A stretch of DNA of 64,000 nt from positions 22,858,001 to 22,922,000 of the forward strand of contig JAYKYS010000009.1 in assembly GCA_036924285.1 (NCBI GenBank). Direction: 5' to 3'. Positions 21,101-32,431 of this stretch are shown here, in pieces; positions within the stretch are counted from its first letter, which is position 1, and each line of letters starts with the position of its first letter. The DNA is from Asterella californica. Lineage: Eukaryota > Streptophyta > Marchantiopsida > Marchantiales > Aytoniaceae. The translations under genes were made by a program, and so were the position numbers. The notes beneath the pieces were generated by a model, which had not been told where the DNA came from, ran no database searches, and worked only from the letters and a program-made list of their open reading frames with translations.

Positions 21101-21825
21101 AAAGCTCGTTTCTCCACTTCAGTCAAGAAGCCACCCTCTCCTATCTGGAGCTACTCGAGTGTCTCTTGAGTAAACTTGTGTCCTATATGTTTAGGATCTC
21201 TCAATAAAGACTCAGTGGTCGCTAACTCCATCTGCTGCTGTGAATCAACAGGTAACTGGATCGCCATTGGTTTCACCTTCTTCGCTACAGTTTTGTATTT
21301 GGTGTGAACCTCTACTTCTTCACGGGAGCCACACCGGCAGATTGCATCCTTCCATCCACTCTTCATTCTCGGATGAGGACGAGATTGTAAGCACGACACA
21401 ACCTTCTCATAGACTTTACGAGAGTGGATGAAGATCACCACCCTTCCTCCCATCTGCTCCATCAACCTATCTACATCATCTAGCCAATGAACAAAAGACT
21501 GTATACCTACAAACTCCTTGTAAATACCAGAAATCATCTCACCTTCATTCAGAACTCATGTACAGCACAGATTTTCTACATACTTCTCCATCTGCCTTCT
21601 ACTCTTCTCAATCAAATCCTCTACTCGAGTGAACTCACTCCAATCATCAGAACTGAAAGTCATCAAACCAGATTTCCAACTATGTACAGTATAGCTGTTC
21701 TTAGAATCTTGAGCAACCTCTTCGTCAGCCTCTTGTGATCCCACAGACTGCTCAAGCGGGATCATAGTAGTAGCAGATCCATCACTCTTGTTATCTCGTC
21801 CTACAAGAGTGGTTTTTGAAAACCT
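18170..21825 (-). pseudogene. pol: Element A' pol remnant (RT, RNase H, integrase)
   Basis: A minus-strand counterpart of element A pol, broken into at least six open pieces. Recognisable parts are the RT palm (FSGYDQFQLAMES, LPQGVTNS and the catalytic FLDD), RNase H (TVDTSPKAIGWAVG), the zinc finger with CMHC, the integrase Asp and Glu segments, and the acidic tail ending at TGA 18170-18172. The RNase H to integrase stretch contains both a frameshift and extra sequence around 19780-19900. It keeps the base that A lost near 12330. No product is expected. Confidence 0.85.
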
Positions 21826-24340
21826 TTACTCCTACAGATAAGAGAATCTCTCAAAGTCTATCGGTTTCGTTCGTGGTTCGTACGAACGGTCAAAAACTAC
21901 ATAGAACGTCTATTATCTGGAGTACGGATCCTAGCATAGTGAGATCCGTCATCCATCACCTTGGTCTCATTCTAACCGCAGTAATATAAAGTTGACCAAG
22001 AATCACAAGATATGAAGCTGAAGACTGCACGAAGAAGTGTTGATCTATCTTTACATCACCTAGTTTCACCCTCACGTTAGGACAAGCACCGTATATAACT
22101 CACCCTTTTGGTTGTTTGCACCTCGTAGCACCCAACCATCGTTCAGTTCGATAGGCTCCTGACCTCTCTCATACACCTCCCGTGACATGATGTTGATCTC
22201 AAAAGCGTGATCAACTAATGCAGCAATAGGTTCAAAGCTCCCAAGGTGAACTCGCGTAGGAGTCCTAACACGAGCTCAGTGCCTTTTTCTGAAGTCACTA
22301 TCAGTAGCTGGATTATCGTCGCCAGCTTCATCATCATCAAACTCAACAGTGTTGGTACCCGCAACCAATGCTTCTTGCTGGTATTTTGTGTCATCAGCCT
22401 CCTGAAAATGCACCTTTCCGAATTCTGCATCATTAACAGAAGCTCCTACTATATCTATCATCTGACTTTCTACTTGTTCAGACATCACATGTCTCTTTTG
22501 CTTGATGATGTCAATGATCAGTTCGTGAAACTCCCTCTTTGCAATACCAAGAACCTCCCGAAGAGAAAACTTGATTCATGCGTCCAGTATCCTCTGCTCC
22601 AAGATGCTCTTGAGATCAGTTGAAATTTCAATATCTGCTGCCAATTTGTAAGCCGGTCCCTTCCTCTTCTCTTGGACAATAAACCGTCTTCCAGCAATCG
22701 TTGGTTCTTGCTAGGATCTCTGCACATCCTCCATCGGATCTGGTGCAGATGGAGGAGCTACAGACATCGACGAGACGTCATCTAGAGGAGCTGCTCGCCT
22801 CTGAGTGACTCTCCGTCTATCTCCAATCGCCACTGGAACTCCAGTTCAAGTTCATAGGCTTCTCGCCGCCTCTTTTCCTCCATAGAAGCATCTTGCCAGT
22901 GAACGTGTCTATCCACGTCCAAGAATACTTTGATAGACGCAGCATCAACATGATCTCCTCACCTTGTGATCCTACGGATAGTCTCTGCTGCTCTCTTCAG
23001 TATTTCAGAAGGAACTTGAGCATTTTTCTTCTCAGTAGTCCTATCTAGCAACGTAGGACTAGAAGAAACCTCAATATGTCCAGCATATACATCAAAATTT
23101 ACCCGTGGTGTTATCAACGCATTTACAGTTGCAGCCACGGCAATCTGAGACAGACTTATCATGCCTCTTCGTCCAAACTGCGTGTTCAGCGGCTCTCCAG
23201 TCGAAGAAAGGTGCAGCCTACCGTTCTGGTAGCGAACCACACCATCTCGCAAAGCAACCATAAGCTCTTGACAGTCTCCTCAAAAATGACCAAGACTGTC
23301 ACATCAGATACATCTACGAACAGGAGCACCTCCTGGACGTGCAACAGTAGGCGCCGGTGGTTACTCTCTCTACAATCCAACTAGCTCCATCTTCAACTCA
23401 CGCATTTGTCGGATCAAATCTTCAATCTAATTCTGCTGACCATGGTTCTCTGCAGGTCTGAACATGTGCCTTTTGTGCAGGAACTGACACAATTGGCTCG
23501 AAGGATCTGTAGCCGAGATAGCAGGTCTAGAAGCCGGAGCCGGAGGTAGCTGTACTTGAGGAGCAGCACGAGGTTGAGAGGTCACTTCTGCAAGTGGACG
23601 CCTTCCCAAGGTCACTCTTCCTCACCTCTGTCTTGTTAGTACAACAACAACATCCTCAACTCTTTTCCAATCCATAGTATCTCTTCCTTCAGCAGATCGA
23701 TCGGCCAACATAAAACATAACCGATCTGCCGTAGCATCAACGGTAGCTTGCAAAAAAAGCTCTGTTTTCTTAACATCTAAGGTTATGCGCTCTAGAGTCG
23801 AAAGTTGTCGGCATCTCTGATCAAACTCTCTCAACATTTCATTCAAACCCATCATACGACCAGGTTGCTACTCAACCCAGTATAGAAACGTTCTCCTAGT
23901 AACTCTCTCAGCATCCTCTTCGAGAAACTCCTCTCGAAGAGATCGCTCAAAACTCCTAGATTTCTTCTCTGTACATCCCTAACTTGGTCCCGCAACTTAG
24001 GGATTACAGCTAACTCAAAACTGGTTATCATCTCTATATCAGTAACTCTAACTAGTTCTATCTCTCCTCTGTATTCACGCAGATATCTAGAAATATCTCT
24101 ATCTTCAAACCTTCCACATCTGTTCACAATAGCTTGCAAAGCCTTGGTGGACTTTAACTCACCCCCTCCAAGGATCGGATGTTGTTGGACCAGGGCCGCA
24201 AGCGTCTTCAAGATCTCAGCCGTGTTCAGACCAGATGCAGATGTCGATGTAGAAGACGCAGGTGCAGCTGACGATGCACCAGTAGACGTTGATGCTCCAA
24301 CCCTAGAGGTAGCAGCAGCACTTCCGCTCTTGCGATCCAT
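21801..24340 (-). pseudogene. Element A' gag-protease remnant
   Basis: Starts MDRKSG at 24340, as in element A, and runs to TAG at 21801-21803. Unlike A it retains the continuous EILKTLAALVQQHP stretch near the start and a Trp codon where A has TGA. It has its own frameshifts and stops (for example near 23850, 23620 and 22950). The zinc knuckle near 23280-23330 is damaged. The gag-pro/pol overlap with the stem-loop is preserved at 21783-21825. Confidence 0.82.
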
Positions 24341-24388
24341 CTCTTCTTTGTATAAGAATCTCAACCTCGACGATCAATCACCCAAGAG

Positions 24389-24406
24389 CTCTTAATGGAA
24401 GCACCA
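24389..24406 (-). other. Element A' primer-binding site
   Basis: On the minus strand TGGTGCTTCCATTAAGAG, differing from the element A site at two positions. It lies 7 nt from the inner LTR boundary at 24414. Confidence 0.65.
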
Positions 24407-24413
24407 GATTGTA

Positions 24414-24680
24414 TGTCGAGATAGTTGTGATACGATCGTGAAGAGGAGGACGAAAACCACACACAGAATACGGATCGCAAGAAAACACACCACCATGACT
24501 TTGATCCGGCCAAGATAAACACACGGCGTGCAAGTAAATCTTCAACTCCAAATCATTCAAAATGTAAATCTCACGCTCAATGACTCAGAATATCATAAAA
24601 CTGCTCCTGTGAAGCACCAGTGCGTTCACCTAGAAGCTTCCCGTTTCCTATTCAGAAAGATACACGTACAAGTTGCTAAT
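24414..24680 (-). repeat. Element A' 5' LTR, inner part
   Basis: The primer-site side of the right-hand A' LTR, cut at 24680 by element B. It lacks about 28 bp present in the left copy near the LTR end (16582-16612). The LTR resumes at 44865. Confidence 0.85.
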
Positions 24681-25172
24681 TGTAAGATGGACTCTAGAGT
24701 GAACTCAAAACTCGAATGCCCGTGGTGGTGCATTCACAGCCTTTATATAGTGAGAAGAATAGTACATGATAAGCTTCCGGTCAGTGCTGATCTCTCACGC
24801 ATATCGTTGATGTGGCTTACATGCAGCCTTAGATCTAGAACAACATCTAGAGGGTTCAGAATGAGCCACGTAAGAGGCTCGCTGAAAAGTTCTAGAAGCT
24901 TCTTTCTAGAAACTTCCTTCTGGGAGCTTCCCGGCTGGAAAGTTCTCGAAGCTTCTTTCTAGAAACTTCCTTCTGGAAGCTTCTCGGCTGGAAAGTTCTC
25001 GAAGCTTCTTTCTGGAAGTTTTCCGGTGGACTTTTGACGCACCCGTCTATTGATAGAAGTATTATTTGCTGCATGTATTCTTCGACCAACTTAGCCGTAA
25101 CTAATTCTTATACCAAAGACTTCTATCAAACCAATTTCCCTCTAGTTGATAAGTAGGACTCTACTTATTACA
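24681..25172 (-). repeat. Element B 3' LTR
   Basis: 492 bp with ends TGTAAGATGG and TTATTACA on the plus strand. It matches 44379-44864, with small indels inside the heat-shock-element array. On the minus strand a TATA box 'ctatataaag' (24741-24750) lies downstream of that array. Confidence 0.9.
24890..25022 (-). promoter_or_regulatory. Array of heat-shock elements in the B 3' LTR
   Basis: Alternating GAA and TTC modules with exact 2-nt gaps. Four-module units are GAAagTTCtcGAAgcTTC at 24938-24955 and again at 24991-25008. Three-module units lie at 24890-24902, 24904-24916, 24957-24969 and 24971-24983. This is the binding pattern of heat-shock transcription factors. The array is about 140 bp upstream of the TATA box in the element's orientation. 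Binding is inferred. Confidence 0.7.
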
Positions 25173-25190
25173 AACCTCCCTCCTTTTAAG
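25173..25190 (-). other. Element B polypurine tract
   Basis: On the minus strand 'aaaaggagggaggttt' directly precedes the 3' LTR, as expected for the plus-strand primer. Confidence 0.75.
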
Positions 25191-25202
25191 AAGCAACGTC
25201 CT

Positions 25203-26085
25203 CGTTGCTCAACTGCTGTTCGAAAGCTTAAACTATGAGTGGGGCGTGTGCAAGATTGGTTGCAGGCTCCCATGTTGCTTCATGTAATGGATAGCTTTTC
25301 CATTTGACCAAATAATCTATCCGTTGATGACGAGTCCCACAAACACTTTTCTTTACGATGCATTCCACTTCAAACTCTTCCTCGCCATCGATAATTTGAG
25401 GGAGAGGTCGCGACTCTTGCGAATTGCCAAAGTGAGGAGGTCGTAATATATATCGCCGTAATAAGACACATGAAAAACCGGATGAATCTTCATGTGGGGT
25501 GGAAGTTCGAGTTGATATGCCACTGCTCCAATTCTACGGACAACAGAGAAAGGTCCGATAAAGCGAGGGTTGAATTTACGACTGCCGATCAGAGTAAGGT
25601 TGGTTGTGGATAACCAAACTTGATCACCAATCGTGAACTCTTCACGCCCACGGTGTCCATCGGCATATTGCTTTTGTCGATTATGAGCAATTTGTAGTTT
25701 CACCTTAGCTTTTTCCACTTCTTGTTGAATTCGTGCAACGAATTCATTGACAACATCCACTTTGGTGTTGACTGACGACGTCGTGCCGAATCGTGTCAAA
25801 CTTGCTGGTGTGAGAGGATGTTCGTCGTACATGAGATAAAAAGGTATTTCACGAGTAGATGCATTGAAGGAGTTGTTGTAGGCAAATTCTATCAAAGGAA
25901 GTAAGGTGTCTCATTTCGCTTGCTTCTCCTGAGTAATGGCTCATAGCATGTCTTCAATGGTGCGATTGGCTCTTTCCGTTTGTCCATCGGTTTATGGATG
26001 ATAAGCAGTAGACATGGCAAGTTTGGTGTTGAACAGACCAAATAGAGTTCTCCAAAACAGGCTAGTAAACTGAGGACCTCTATAT
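25203..26085 (-). pseudogene. Element B integrase C-terminal half and chromodomain
   Basis: It resumes the integrase on the far side of element C. Just after the C junction come RGPQFTSLFW, where the catalytic Asp position reads Tyr, and then TDGQTERANRT with the catalytic Glu. Stops interrupt at several places. From 25895 an open stretch carries the GPY/F-type module (KFNPRFIGPFSVVRRIG) and IHPVFHVS. A one-base shift near 25470 moves the rest to another frame. There FEVECIV and YLVKWKSYPLHEATWEP are diagnostic of a chromodomain (about 25225-25390). Chromodomains of this class direct integration to marked chromatin; here it is a relic. Confidence 0.85.
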
Positions 26086-26090
26086 GTTAT

Positions 26091-26319
26091 TGTTGATATA
26101 GTCCCAACCTCTAGTAGATCGACGGCTATCATTAGCCGGAGTGGTTAGGGTTGTTAGAGTTAATTAGAGGGCTAACCCACCATTAGGGTTTCCCTTGTAC
26201 TCACCTCCACTATATATACACAGAGAGGCAAAGCCTCTCTCATCTCATTCCTATTTTACTTCCTTGTCTACTCGCTCTCTCTCTTCTTGGAGTGTCCTCG
26301 AAGTATCGATCTTTCTATA
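26091..26319 (+). repeat. Element C 5' LTR
   Basis: Begins TGTTGATATAGTCCC and ends CTTTCTATA (CTTTCTACA in the other copy). A TATA-type box lies at 26211-26218. A short, diverged relative of this LTR occurs at 60240-60461. Confidence 0.92.
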
Positions 26320-26961
26320 TGATATCAGAGTTGGTGAGAGCGTGTGTCCATTGCTGATGAGCAAGATGGAGATTGGAGTACAGGAGAGAGCAGTCGGAGT
26401 TGTGCCTGATGTCGAGCACTATCCCGCTGATGCGTTCGAGTGAGACGAAACCGTTTCTTTCGCCACCAGAAACTTTGAACGCGATTTCGGATGCCTAGAC
26501 GATTTTTTCTCGTTAAAATCTGTCGATCAGCCCTCTTGGGCTGTCTTGTTCAGAAGGTGCGAATTGTGCAATGGGCCAAGTTTCAGTCGATTTGGAGGTT
26601 TCCAGTGGTAGATTTTCAATCGGATCTTTTTCGACCAAGACGAAAGTTTTAGGACTTGACCCTAAAAAAAATTCTGTTTCGAATATGGGTGGAAAATTTG
26701 GAAAATTTTAAGGGGTCCATTTCTGACCTCGTTTGGTCTAGTTTCGACCTTTCTTGGTGTGTTCTTTCGACGTTTCCGTTGTGTTTTGTACACCTACAGT
26801 TCGCGGACAGTTTCTTTCTTCATTGTTGCTGCAGGAGGAGTTCGCGGAGTCGCCTCGTTGTGACTTGTGACAACTCTTGATCGCGGTGTGGGGAGACAAG
26901 TTTCGTGAAGGTACTGTGAGGTTTTCCGCGTACAGAACAGCGCAATTTCGACATTGCAGCT
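26320..26961 (+). other. Element C primer site and untranslated leader
   Basis: TGATATCAGAGTTGGTG (26320-26336) immediately follows the LTR and resembles the initiator-Met site TGGTATCAGAGC with two changes. The leader to the gag ATG (26962) has no convincing frame. It is, however, well matched by the truncated relative at 60462-61022, so it belongs to the family. Confidence 0.7.
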
Positions 26962-28152
26962 ATGGCGGAGTCCGTGTCTTTGATCACTGGAGAGAAGCTC
27001 GACAAAAACAACTACCAAGTGTGGAAGTTCCGGATGAAGACTTTCTTGCAGGGACAAGATCTATGGGATCTTATCACTGAGGAGGAGAAAGCGCATGAAA
27101 TTTCAATTTTTGATCTGAAATTCAAGGAGTGGAAGAAGCATTCATATCAAGCTATTCACTACATCGCGCTGACAGTCTCAGCATCGATGATCGGTCACAT
27201 TCAGGATTGCGATACGCCCAAGAAAGCTTAGGATGCACTCGCGCGTCTGTTTCAGTCCGGAACAGAGGCGCGGAAGCTGCAATTGCTGCAGCAGTTCAAC
27301 ACCGTGAAGAAGGGGTCGATGTGCATCAACGACTACGTGAACCATGTCAAGCAGCTCGCGGATCAGCTATCTTCTGTGAAAGTCGAGATTGATCCCACTG
27401 TCTTGATCATAACCACATTGCAGGGACTACCTGCAGAGTACAAACAGTTCATAACATCGATTTCGATCACAGAACCCCTTCTGCGGTTTGATGAACTTGT
27501 TGCTATGATGTTAGGAGAGGAGGTGCGCCTACTGGGGAGTTCTACTTCGACGGGTCAGCAAGAATCTGTCTATTTTGCAGGTTCTGGAGGATCGCGAGGT
27601 AGGAGTCGTGGCAAAGGTGCTGGACGTGGACGGGGTCGCGGACAGCAACAGCAATCGCAGCAGCAGCAGAACCAGCAGAACCAGCAACAGTCTGGTTCCA
27701 ACAACAATCAAAGAAGAGCGCCTGGTTCTTGCAACTACTGCAAGAAGCAAGGCCACAATGCGAATCAGTGCTACAAGAAGCAGAACGATCAGAGACAACA
27801 CGACAACAACCCCCAACAAGGTAACAGCAACCAGCAAGACTATTCAGTCACTGAGCATGTCTATTCGGAGCAGTTGCTGATTACTACGTATCAGAGTTAT
27901 GCGGCTTTCGAGCCACAGACTGACTGGGTGATCGACTCCGGCGCCACCAGTCACATGACTCCCCATCGGGAGTGGTTTAGTTCACTCGAGTCTGTGGAGA
28001 CTCCACAGTTTATGACGACAGGAGATGACACCAAGCACAAGATCCAGCACAAGGGTAACATTTCACTTGACATTCCTGCTTCAACGTTTACTGGTATACG
28101 GAATGTCTCACATGTACCCACGTTGACTAGAAACCTGCTATCGGACAGTTGA
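26962..28152 (+). pseudogene. Element C gag and protease
   Basis: Gag starts MAESVSLITGEKLDKNNYQ, typical of copia Gag. An in-frame TAG at 27229-27231 stands where KKAWDAL would be expected, consistent with TGG to TAG. The frame continues through a Gln/Asn-rich linker to a CCHC knuckle (CNYCKKQGHNANQC) and the protease active site (WVIDSGATSHMT). It ends at a frameshift before the LIEQG segment, which reads in another frame from about 28149. Confidence 0.88.
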
Positions 28153-29501
28153 TAGAGCAGGGTCTGCAAGTGCGCTTCAATAAAGATGGATGCTTTATTG
28201 AAGATTCGAATGGCACTGTCATAGCTCGAGGTATCAAGAGTGGTAGGCTGTTTAAACTAGATGCATCTGCACCTAAGTTACAAGCTGCCATGTATGGACA
28301 GAGTGGTCCAATAGTGTCCGACATTGACATCTGGCACAAGCGAATTGAGCACATGAACTTTCAGAGGTTGAAAAGTCTTCCGAGTTCTGACCTGGTTACA
28401 TGTCTATCCAAATTCGAATCCAGTGAGCCCACTGGAGTCTGTGCAGCATGTCAATTCGGCAAGCAAGCTAGACAGCCCTTTAAGAGATTAGGTAGTAGAG
28501 CGAACAAGCTTGTTCACACTGATGTATGGACTGCTTCTCAGCCAAGTATGACCGGTTTCCAATATTTCGTGTCGTTCATTGATGATCATTCGCGTTATAC
28601 TTAGATCTATTTGTTGAGAAACAAGTCCTCTGCCGAAGTACTATCAGCATTCCAGACTTTCCGCAAGTTGGTGGAGAAACAATCTGGAGCATCTATCCTC
28701 TATTTGAGATCTGATGAAGGAGGCGAGTTTCTTTTTGGAGAGTTCGATGCATATCTGCGTGAGCATGGTATTCGACGTCAGAAGACCTACAGTTACAGTC
28801 CGCAGCAGAACGAGGTTGCGGAGCGTAAGAATCGACACATAGCAGAAGCTGCTCGTGCGATGTTGAACGAGAAGACCATGCCTAAACCTTACTGGGCAGA
28901 AGCTATTTCATGTGCGGTGTATCTGATGAACCGGACGCCTACAGCGGCAGCCACAGCAAGACACCGATGGAGGTCTTCACAGACAGTAAGCCTGATTACT
29001 CTTTCCTTAAAGTTTTCGGATGTATCTGTTATGTGCACATACCTGATGAAAGACGTAAGAAACTAGATCCGAAAGCAGATAGATGTATCTTCCTTGGTTA
29101 TGCTTCTGATACGAAAGGATATAGGTGCTACAATCCTTCGTCCAAGCAGTTCTATATCAATAGAGATGTCGTTTTTGATGAGCTACAGTCTTGGTTTGCA
29201 CCTGCACCTGTCGTAGCCATCCCTATACCTACTATAGAACCAAGGAGTCAGTCCACTGTAATACCTCAGAGTAGTACATTGAGTGGAGGATCTGGAGAAG
29301 TCACTCATTCCAGATCAGAATCTGTTGCACATAGAGCTGTTGTTAACGTTGGAGTCCACGTAACACAGCCTAGTGGAACTAGTGTAGTTTCTACACAGGA
29401 TGAGCGCGTGCTATTGCAGCGTATGTTTGACTCATCCAGATATGTGGATCTTTCACATCCACTGGATACTTTGTCTCAGATCTTGACGTCTACGTCAGAT
29501 C
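28149..29501 (+). pseudogene. Element C integrase, cut by element D
   Basis: The pre-integrase zinc module (IWHKRIEHMN, then CAACQFGKQ) leads into the catalytic core, with Asp in LVHTDVWT, Asp in YLRSDEGGEF and Glu in NEVAERKN. A TAG at 28605-28607 sits where SRYTW is usual. A frameshift near 28940-28960 splits the core from the copia-specific KVFGCICYVHIP and FLGYASDTKGYRCYN segments. The D insertion follows in the variable linker. Confidence 0.87.
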
Positions 29502-30413
29502 TGTAACGACCTATGTCACACATAGGAAGTTTGTCTATTAGTAAGGTGTTTAGTTATAACTAAGTGCTGAGAATGTTTATTGGCTGCCAAAGTACTTTAA
29601 GGAGGTATCAAGTTAGTCATGACTAGCTAAAAGTTAGTTATGGTTAAACTTAGCTGTACTTTTGGTAGAATTCAGATATTTGCTAAAGAGTGAGCACTAC
29701 TATCTTGTCATCTTGTCTAAAAGGTAGAAAGGAGGTGGAAAGTATCCCATATCTCCTTTTTGACTTGATATTAGTGGTTGGATTAAAGTTGTGGACTTTG
29801 TGGGCATTAAAAACAAGAAGAGATTCCACATGTTTCCTTTTTAGTGGGTCCTAGTGTAGAGGGGGTGGAAATTCGAGATTCCTTGAGAATATTCCAGAAT
29901 CCTTCTAGAAGTTGTTGACTTTGAAGGAATAAGCCCATGTGAAAAGGTAAAAAGCCCATGTGATTAATGCTTTTACCTTAAGTAATATCTTAGTAAAACC
30001 CGGTAAAAGTAGTTACGGCTGAGTTACCGGAGGATATCAAAGTAAAAACCTAGAATGTATAAATAGAGGAGTAGAGAAGAGCTCCTCATCCTTGTTTTCA
30101 CATTGTCGTAATGACAACTTGAGTAATATAGAGAGTGTGGGATATTTTTAGCATGTGAGAACTTGAGAGACGTCGTTAGAATGGAGGATTTTAGTTGATG
30201 TGTTTAAGGAGATTTTTAGTTGATAAGTTTGTGGGTGTATGAATGAGTGAACTCAGCATTTTCCCTTCAAGTTCATGGTGTGCTTTCATCAAAGCCATCA
30301 GAGGTGACCCCTGAGTGAGAGACAGGCCCGACATGTTGCAGATTCGTGGATGACGATCGTGGAGGTTGAGAGATCGGGGGGTAGTTGATCGATAGGACCG
30401 CGGAGGGTTTACA
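29502..30413 (+). repeat. Element D 5' LTR
   Basis: 912 bp with ends TGTAACGACC and GGGTTTACA. A TATAAATA box lies at 30058-30065. It contains the 12 bp (near 30302-30313) that are missing from the right copy. Confidence 0.92.
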
Positions 30414-30437
30414 TTTTTGGTTCCGTTGCCGGGACCT
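30414..30437 (+). other. Element D primer-binding site
   Basis: TGGTTCCGTTGCCGGGACC follows 5 nt after the LTR. It resembles the GTTGCCGGG-type primer site I associate with tRNA-Asp-primed Athila/Tat elements, with changes. The tRNA identity is inferred. Confidence 0.5.
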
Positions 30438-30719
30438 CACTTGAAGGGATCGTTGAACGATGTTTAGAGTTCAGTTCTATATTCGACAAAAGGAGATTAT
30501 GAGAGAGCACATGGAGAGAACGTTGGGAGGAGAGAGAGCTAACGCGATGTTAGCAACGTTAGAACCTTTCGTGTATCCCGTAGTGATATATGACGCATTC
30601 GAAGTCATTTTTTACATCTTGTTCACTTAGAAAGGGTTTGAGGAGAGTTGAAAGAGGGTGCAACAAGAGTTGTAGAGCAAGGAGAAGAGAAAAGTTATTA
30701 GAGGAGAGAAATTTGTGAG

Positions 30720-31200
30720 TTTAGAAAATTTGTACAGTCGCTGTCAACTTTTCTGTGAATTTTATTTTCATGAGAAACTTTCCAGTGTTTTAGATTGGCT
30801 GATAAGCTATCTAGGACAAAAGAAATCATAGGAAAAGGTAGTCTATAGAGGGAGCAATGAATTTTCAAAGTTGAGGGGGTCTATTGGTGAGAGTTGAGGA
30901 ATTCTGTTCTCTAGAAAAAGTTTACAGTCAGTGTCAGATTTTCTGTGAATTTTATTTTCCTGAGAAACTTTTCAGTGTTTTAGAGTGGCTGATAAGCTAT
31001 CCAGGACAAAAGAAATCATGAGAAGATGAGGTCTGAAGAGGGAGAAAGAATTTTTCAAAGTAGAGAGGGTTAACAACCATGAGAGAAGTGAAAATATACA
31101 AATTTCAATTCTCTGAAAATTTGTACAGTCATCACCATCTCTTCTGATTAGGGAAGTTTCTGTTGAAACTTCATGATTTAGTAGCTTGGAGGTTGAGCTA
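30720..31200 (+). repeat. Tandem repeat in the element D leader, about 190-200 bp x 2.4
   Basis: Units begin near 30721, 30908 and 31110 with 'gaaaa..tt(t/g)tacagtc'. They share 'ttctgtgaattttatttt', 'agtggctgataagctat' and 'aggacaaaagaaatcat'. They lie between the primer site and the first small frame, so they belong to the untranslated leader of the element RNA. Confidence 0.7.
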
Positions 31201-31285
31201 CTGGAGACCACAAAAATCTTGGAGAGATCTCTTACCAACTAAGAGATATACGTTTCGGCATACAAGGAGGTCTTGAAGATACTTC

Positions 31286-31603
31286 ATGGGGAATCCAGTT
31301 CGAATGACGAGGTGGAAGAAGAGACGTTTAGGAGTTCGAACAGAGACGGAGAAGCCCAAGTTAAGTATAGATGAGTTACGAACCCGCATCTATAGCACTT
31401 GGGGTGCCCTCTTTACCCTATACGAAGAAGCTTCCGCGACCATTGGCACAGATTTGAAGAAAGCCGAGTTTAAAGCATCATTCACTGTGGAGGCCACGAA
31501 TGCTCCTGGTGAAGTAGAGTTGGATCCTTACAAGAGTGAGTTCAAGATGTCTGTTGTGATTAGTACAAACGATGGTGAGGAGGATCATATCTTCGATAGT
31601 TAA
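31286..31603 (+). CDS. Element D upstream small frame 1 (105 aa, unknown)
   Basis: A short intact frame starting MGNPVRMTRWKKRRLG, basic at the N-terminus and acidic towards the end. I recognise no family. It lies before gag in a young element and so may encode an accessory protein or be chance. I saw no copy elsewhere in the window for comparison. Confidence 0.35.
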   Translation: MGNPVRMTRWKKRRLGVRTETEKPKLSIDELRTRIYSTWGALFTLYEEASATIGTDLKKAEFKASFTVEATNAPGEVELDPYKSEFKMSVVISTNDGEEDHIFDS

Positions 31604-31741
31604 TTTTAGATTAGATTTTATTTCGTGTATAGCATGTATAATACACGATTTTCAATATAAAGCTCGAAAGAGTTAAGAAAGTGATGTAGAATTATTTTCC
31701 TCTATGATATTTTGTCCATTTAATGGTTGAGAAGGTGCAAC

Positions 31742-32218
31742 ATGAGTGGAAATTCAAAAGATTGGAAAATTAGACTTAGAAACCTTCCTCAAGGTGTAGA
31801 TGTCATAGTAAGTGTCGGAGAAAGTTCGAGAGAGATTATCGTCGAGTTTGAAAACCCTAGTACTAAACCTCAAGTAGAATCTCCGAGGAGAAGAGTAGAA
31901 ACAGACTTGTGGTGTTATTTCTGTAGAGGGTTGGGACACAAAGTCGTGAATTGTCCAACTAGAATCAGAACCGAGAGAGCTAAAGGGAAGCGGGAGTTTA
32001 CTGATTTAAGTCTTCGAGTGGGTCCATCGTCACCAGCGCCAATTCATCTTCTAGACGAAGATCCTTGTCCAAGTTGTGGAGTGGGTGATCTATCAAGAGG
32101 ACACAAGTGCGTCGATGTGGCCGCCCTACTTACGTCAGTAGTCGAGAAGTTGGACGAGACTCAAAGAGCTGAGACGGAGAAGTTGTCGACTTCAAAAGAG
32201 GACTCGGCTGAGTTGTGA
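31742..32218 (+). CDS. Element D upstream frame 2: zinc-knuckle protein
   Basis: An intact frame of 158 codons from the ATG at 31742. Around residue 60 it has a CCHC knuckle, CYFCRGLGHKVVNC, followed by a second Cys/His cluster (CPSCGVGDLSRGHKC). CCHC knuckles bind single-stranded nucleic acid and are usual in Gag, yet the real Gag of this element (32432-34306) has its own knuckle. This is either an extra nucleic-acid-binding protein or the detached first part of a longer Gag. No frame fusion with 32432 is visible. Confidence 0.5.
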   Translation: MSGNSKDWKIRLRNLPQGVDVIVSVGESSREIIVEFENPSTKPQVESPRRRVETDLWCYFCRGLGHKVVNCPTRIRTERAKGKREFTDLSLRVGPSSPAPIHLLDEDPCPSCGVGDLSRGHKCVDVAALLTSVVEKLDETQRAETEKLSTSKEDSAEL

Positions 32219-32431
32219 TGGAGATCGTCATTCGGATGGTGGAGAAGGCGGTGATGCGACTCAGGCTCATGATTACCTTGGGAGAAGAGATGGCACAAGA
32301 GGTGTTGTTACAACCATTTCCTTTCATTTTACCTATGGTAGATTATTCGCGAATGGAATTGGTGATGTTCGTACTCTTTTAGTGAGTAGTTACTGCACAA
32401 AAATTAGAAGGGTAGAAAGAATAGTTACAAG

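Noticed and set aside
27529..27837. Leu/Val-rich minus-strand frame opposite element C gag
   Set aside because: It mirrors the Gln/Asn-repeat codons of gag on the other strand.
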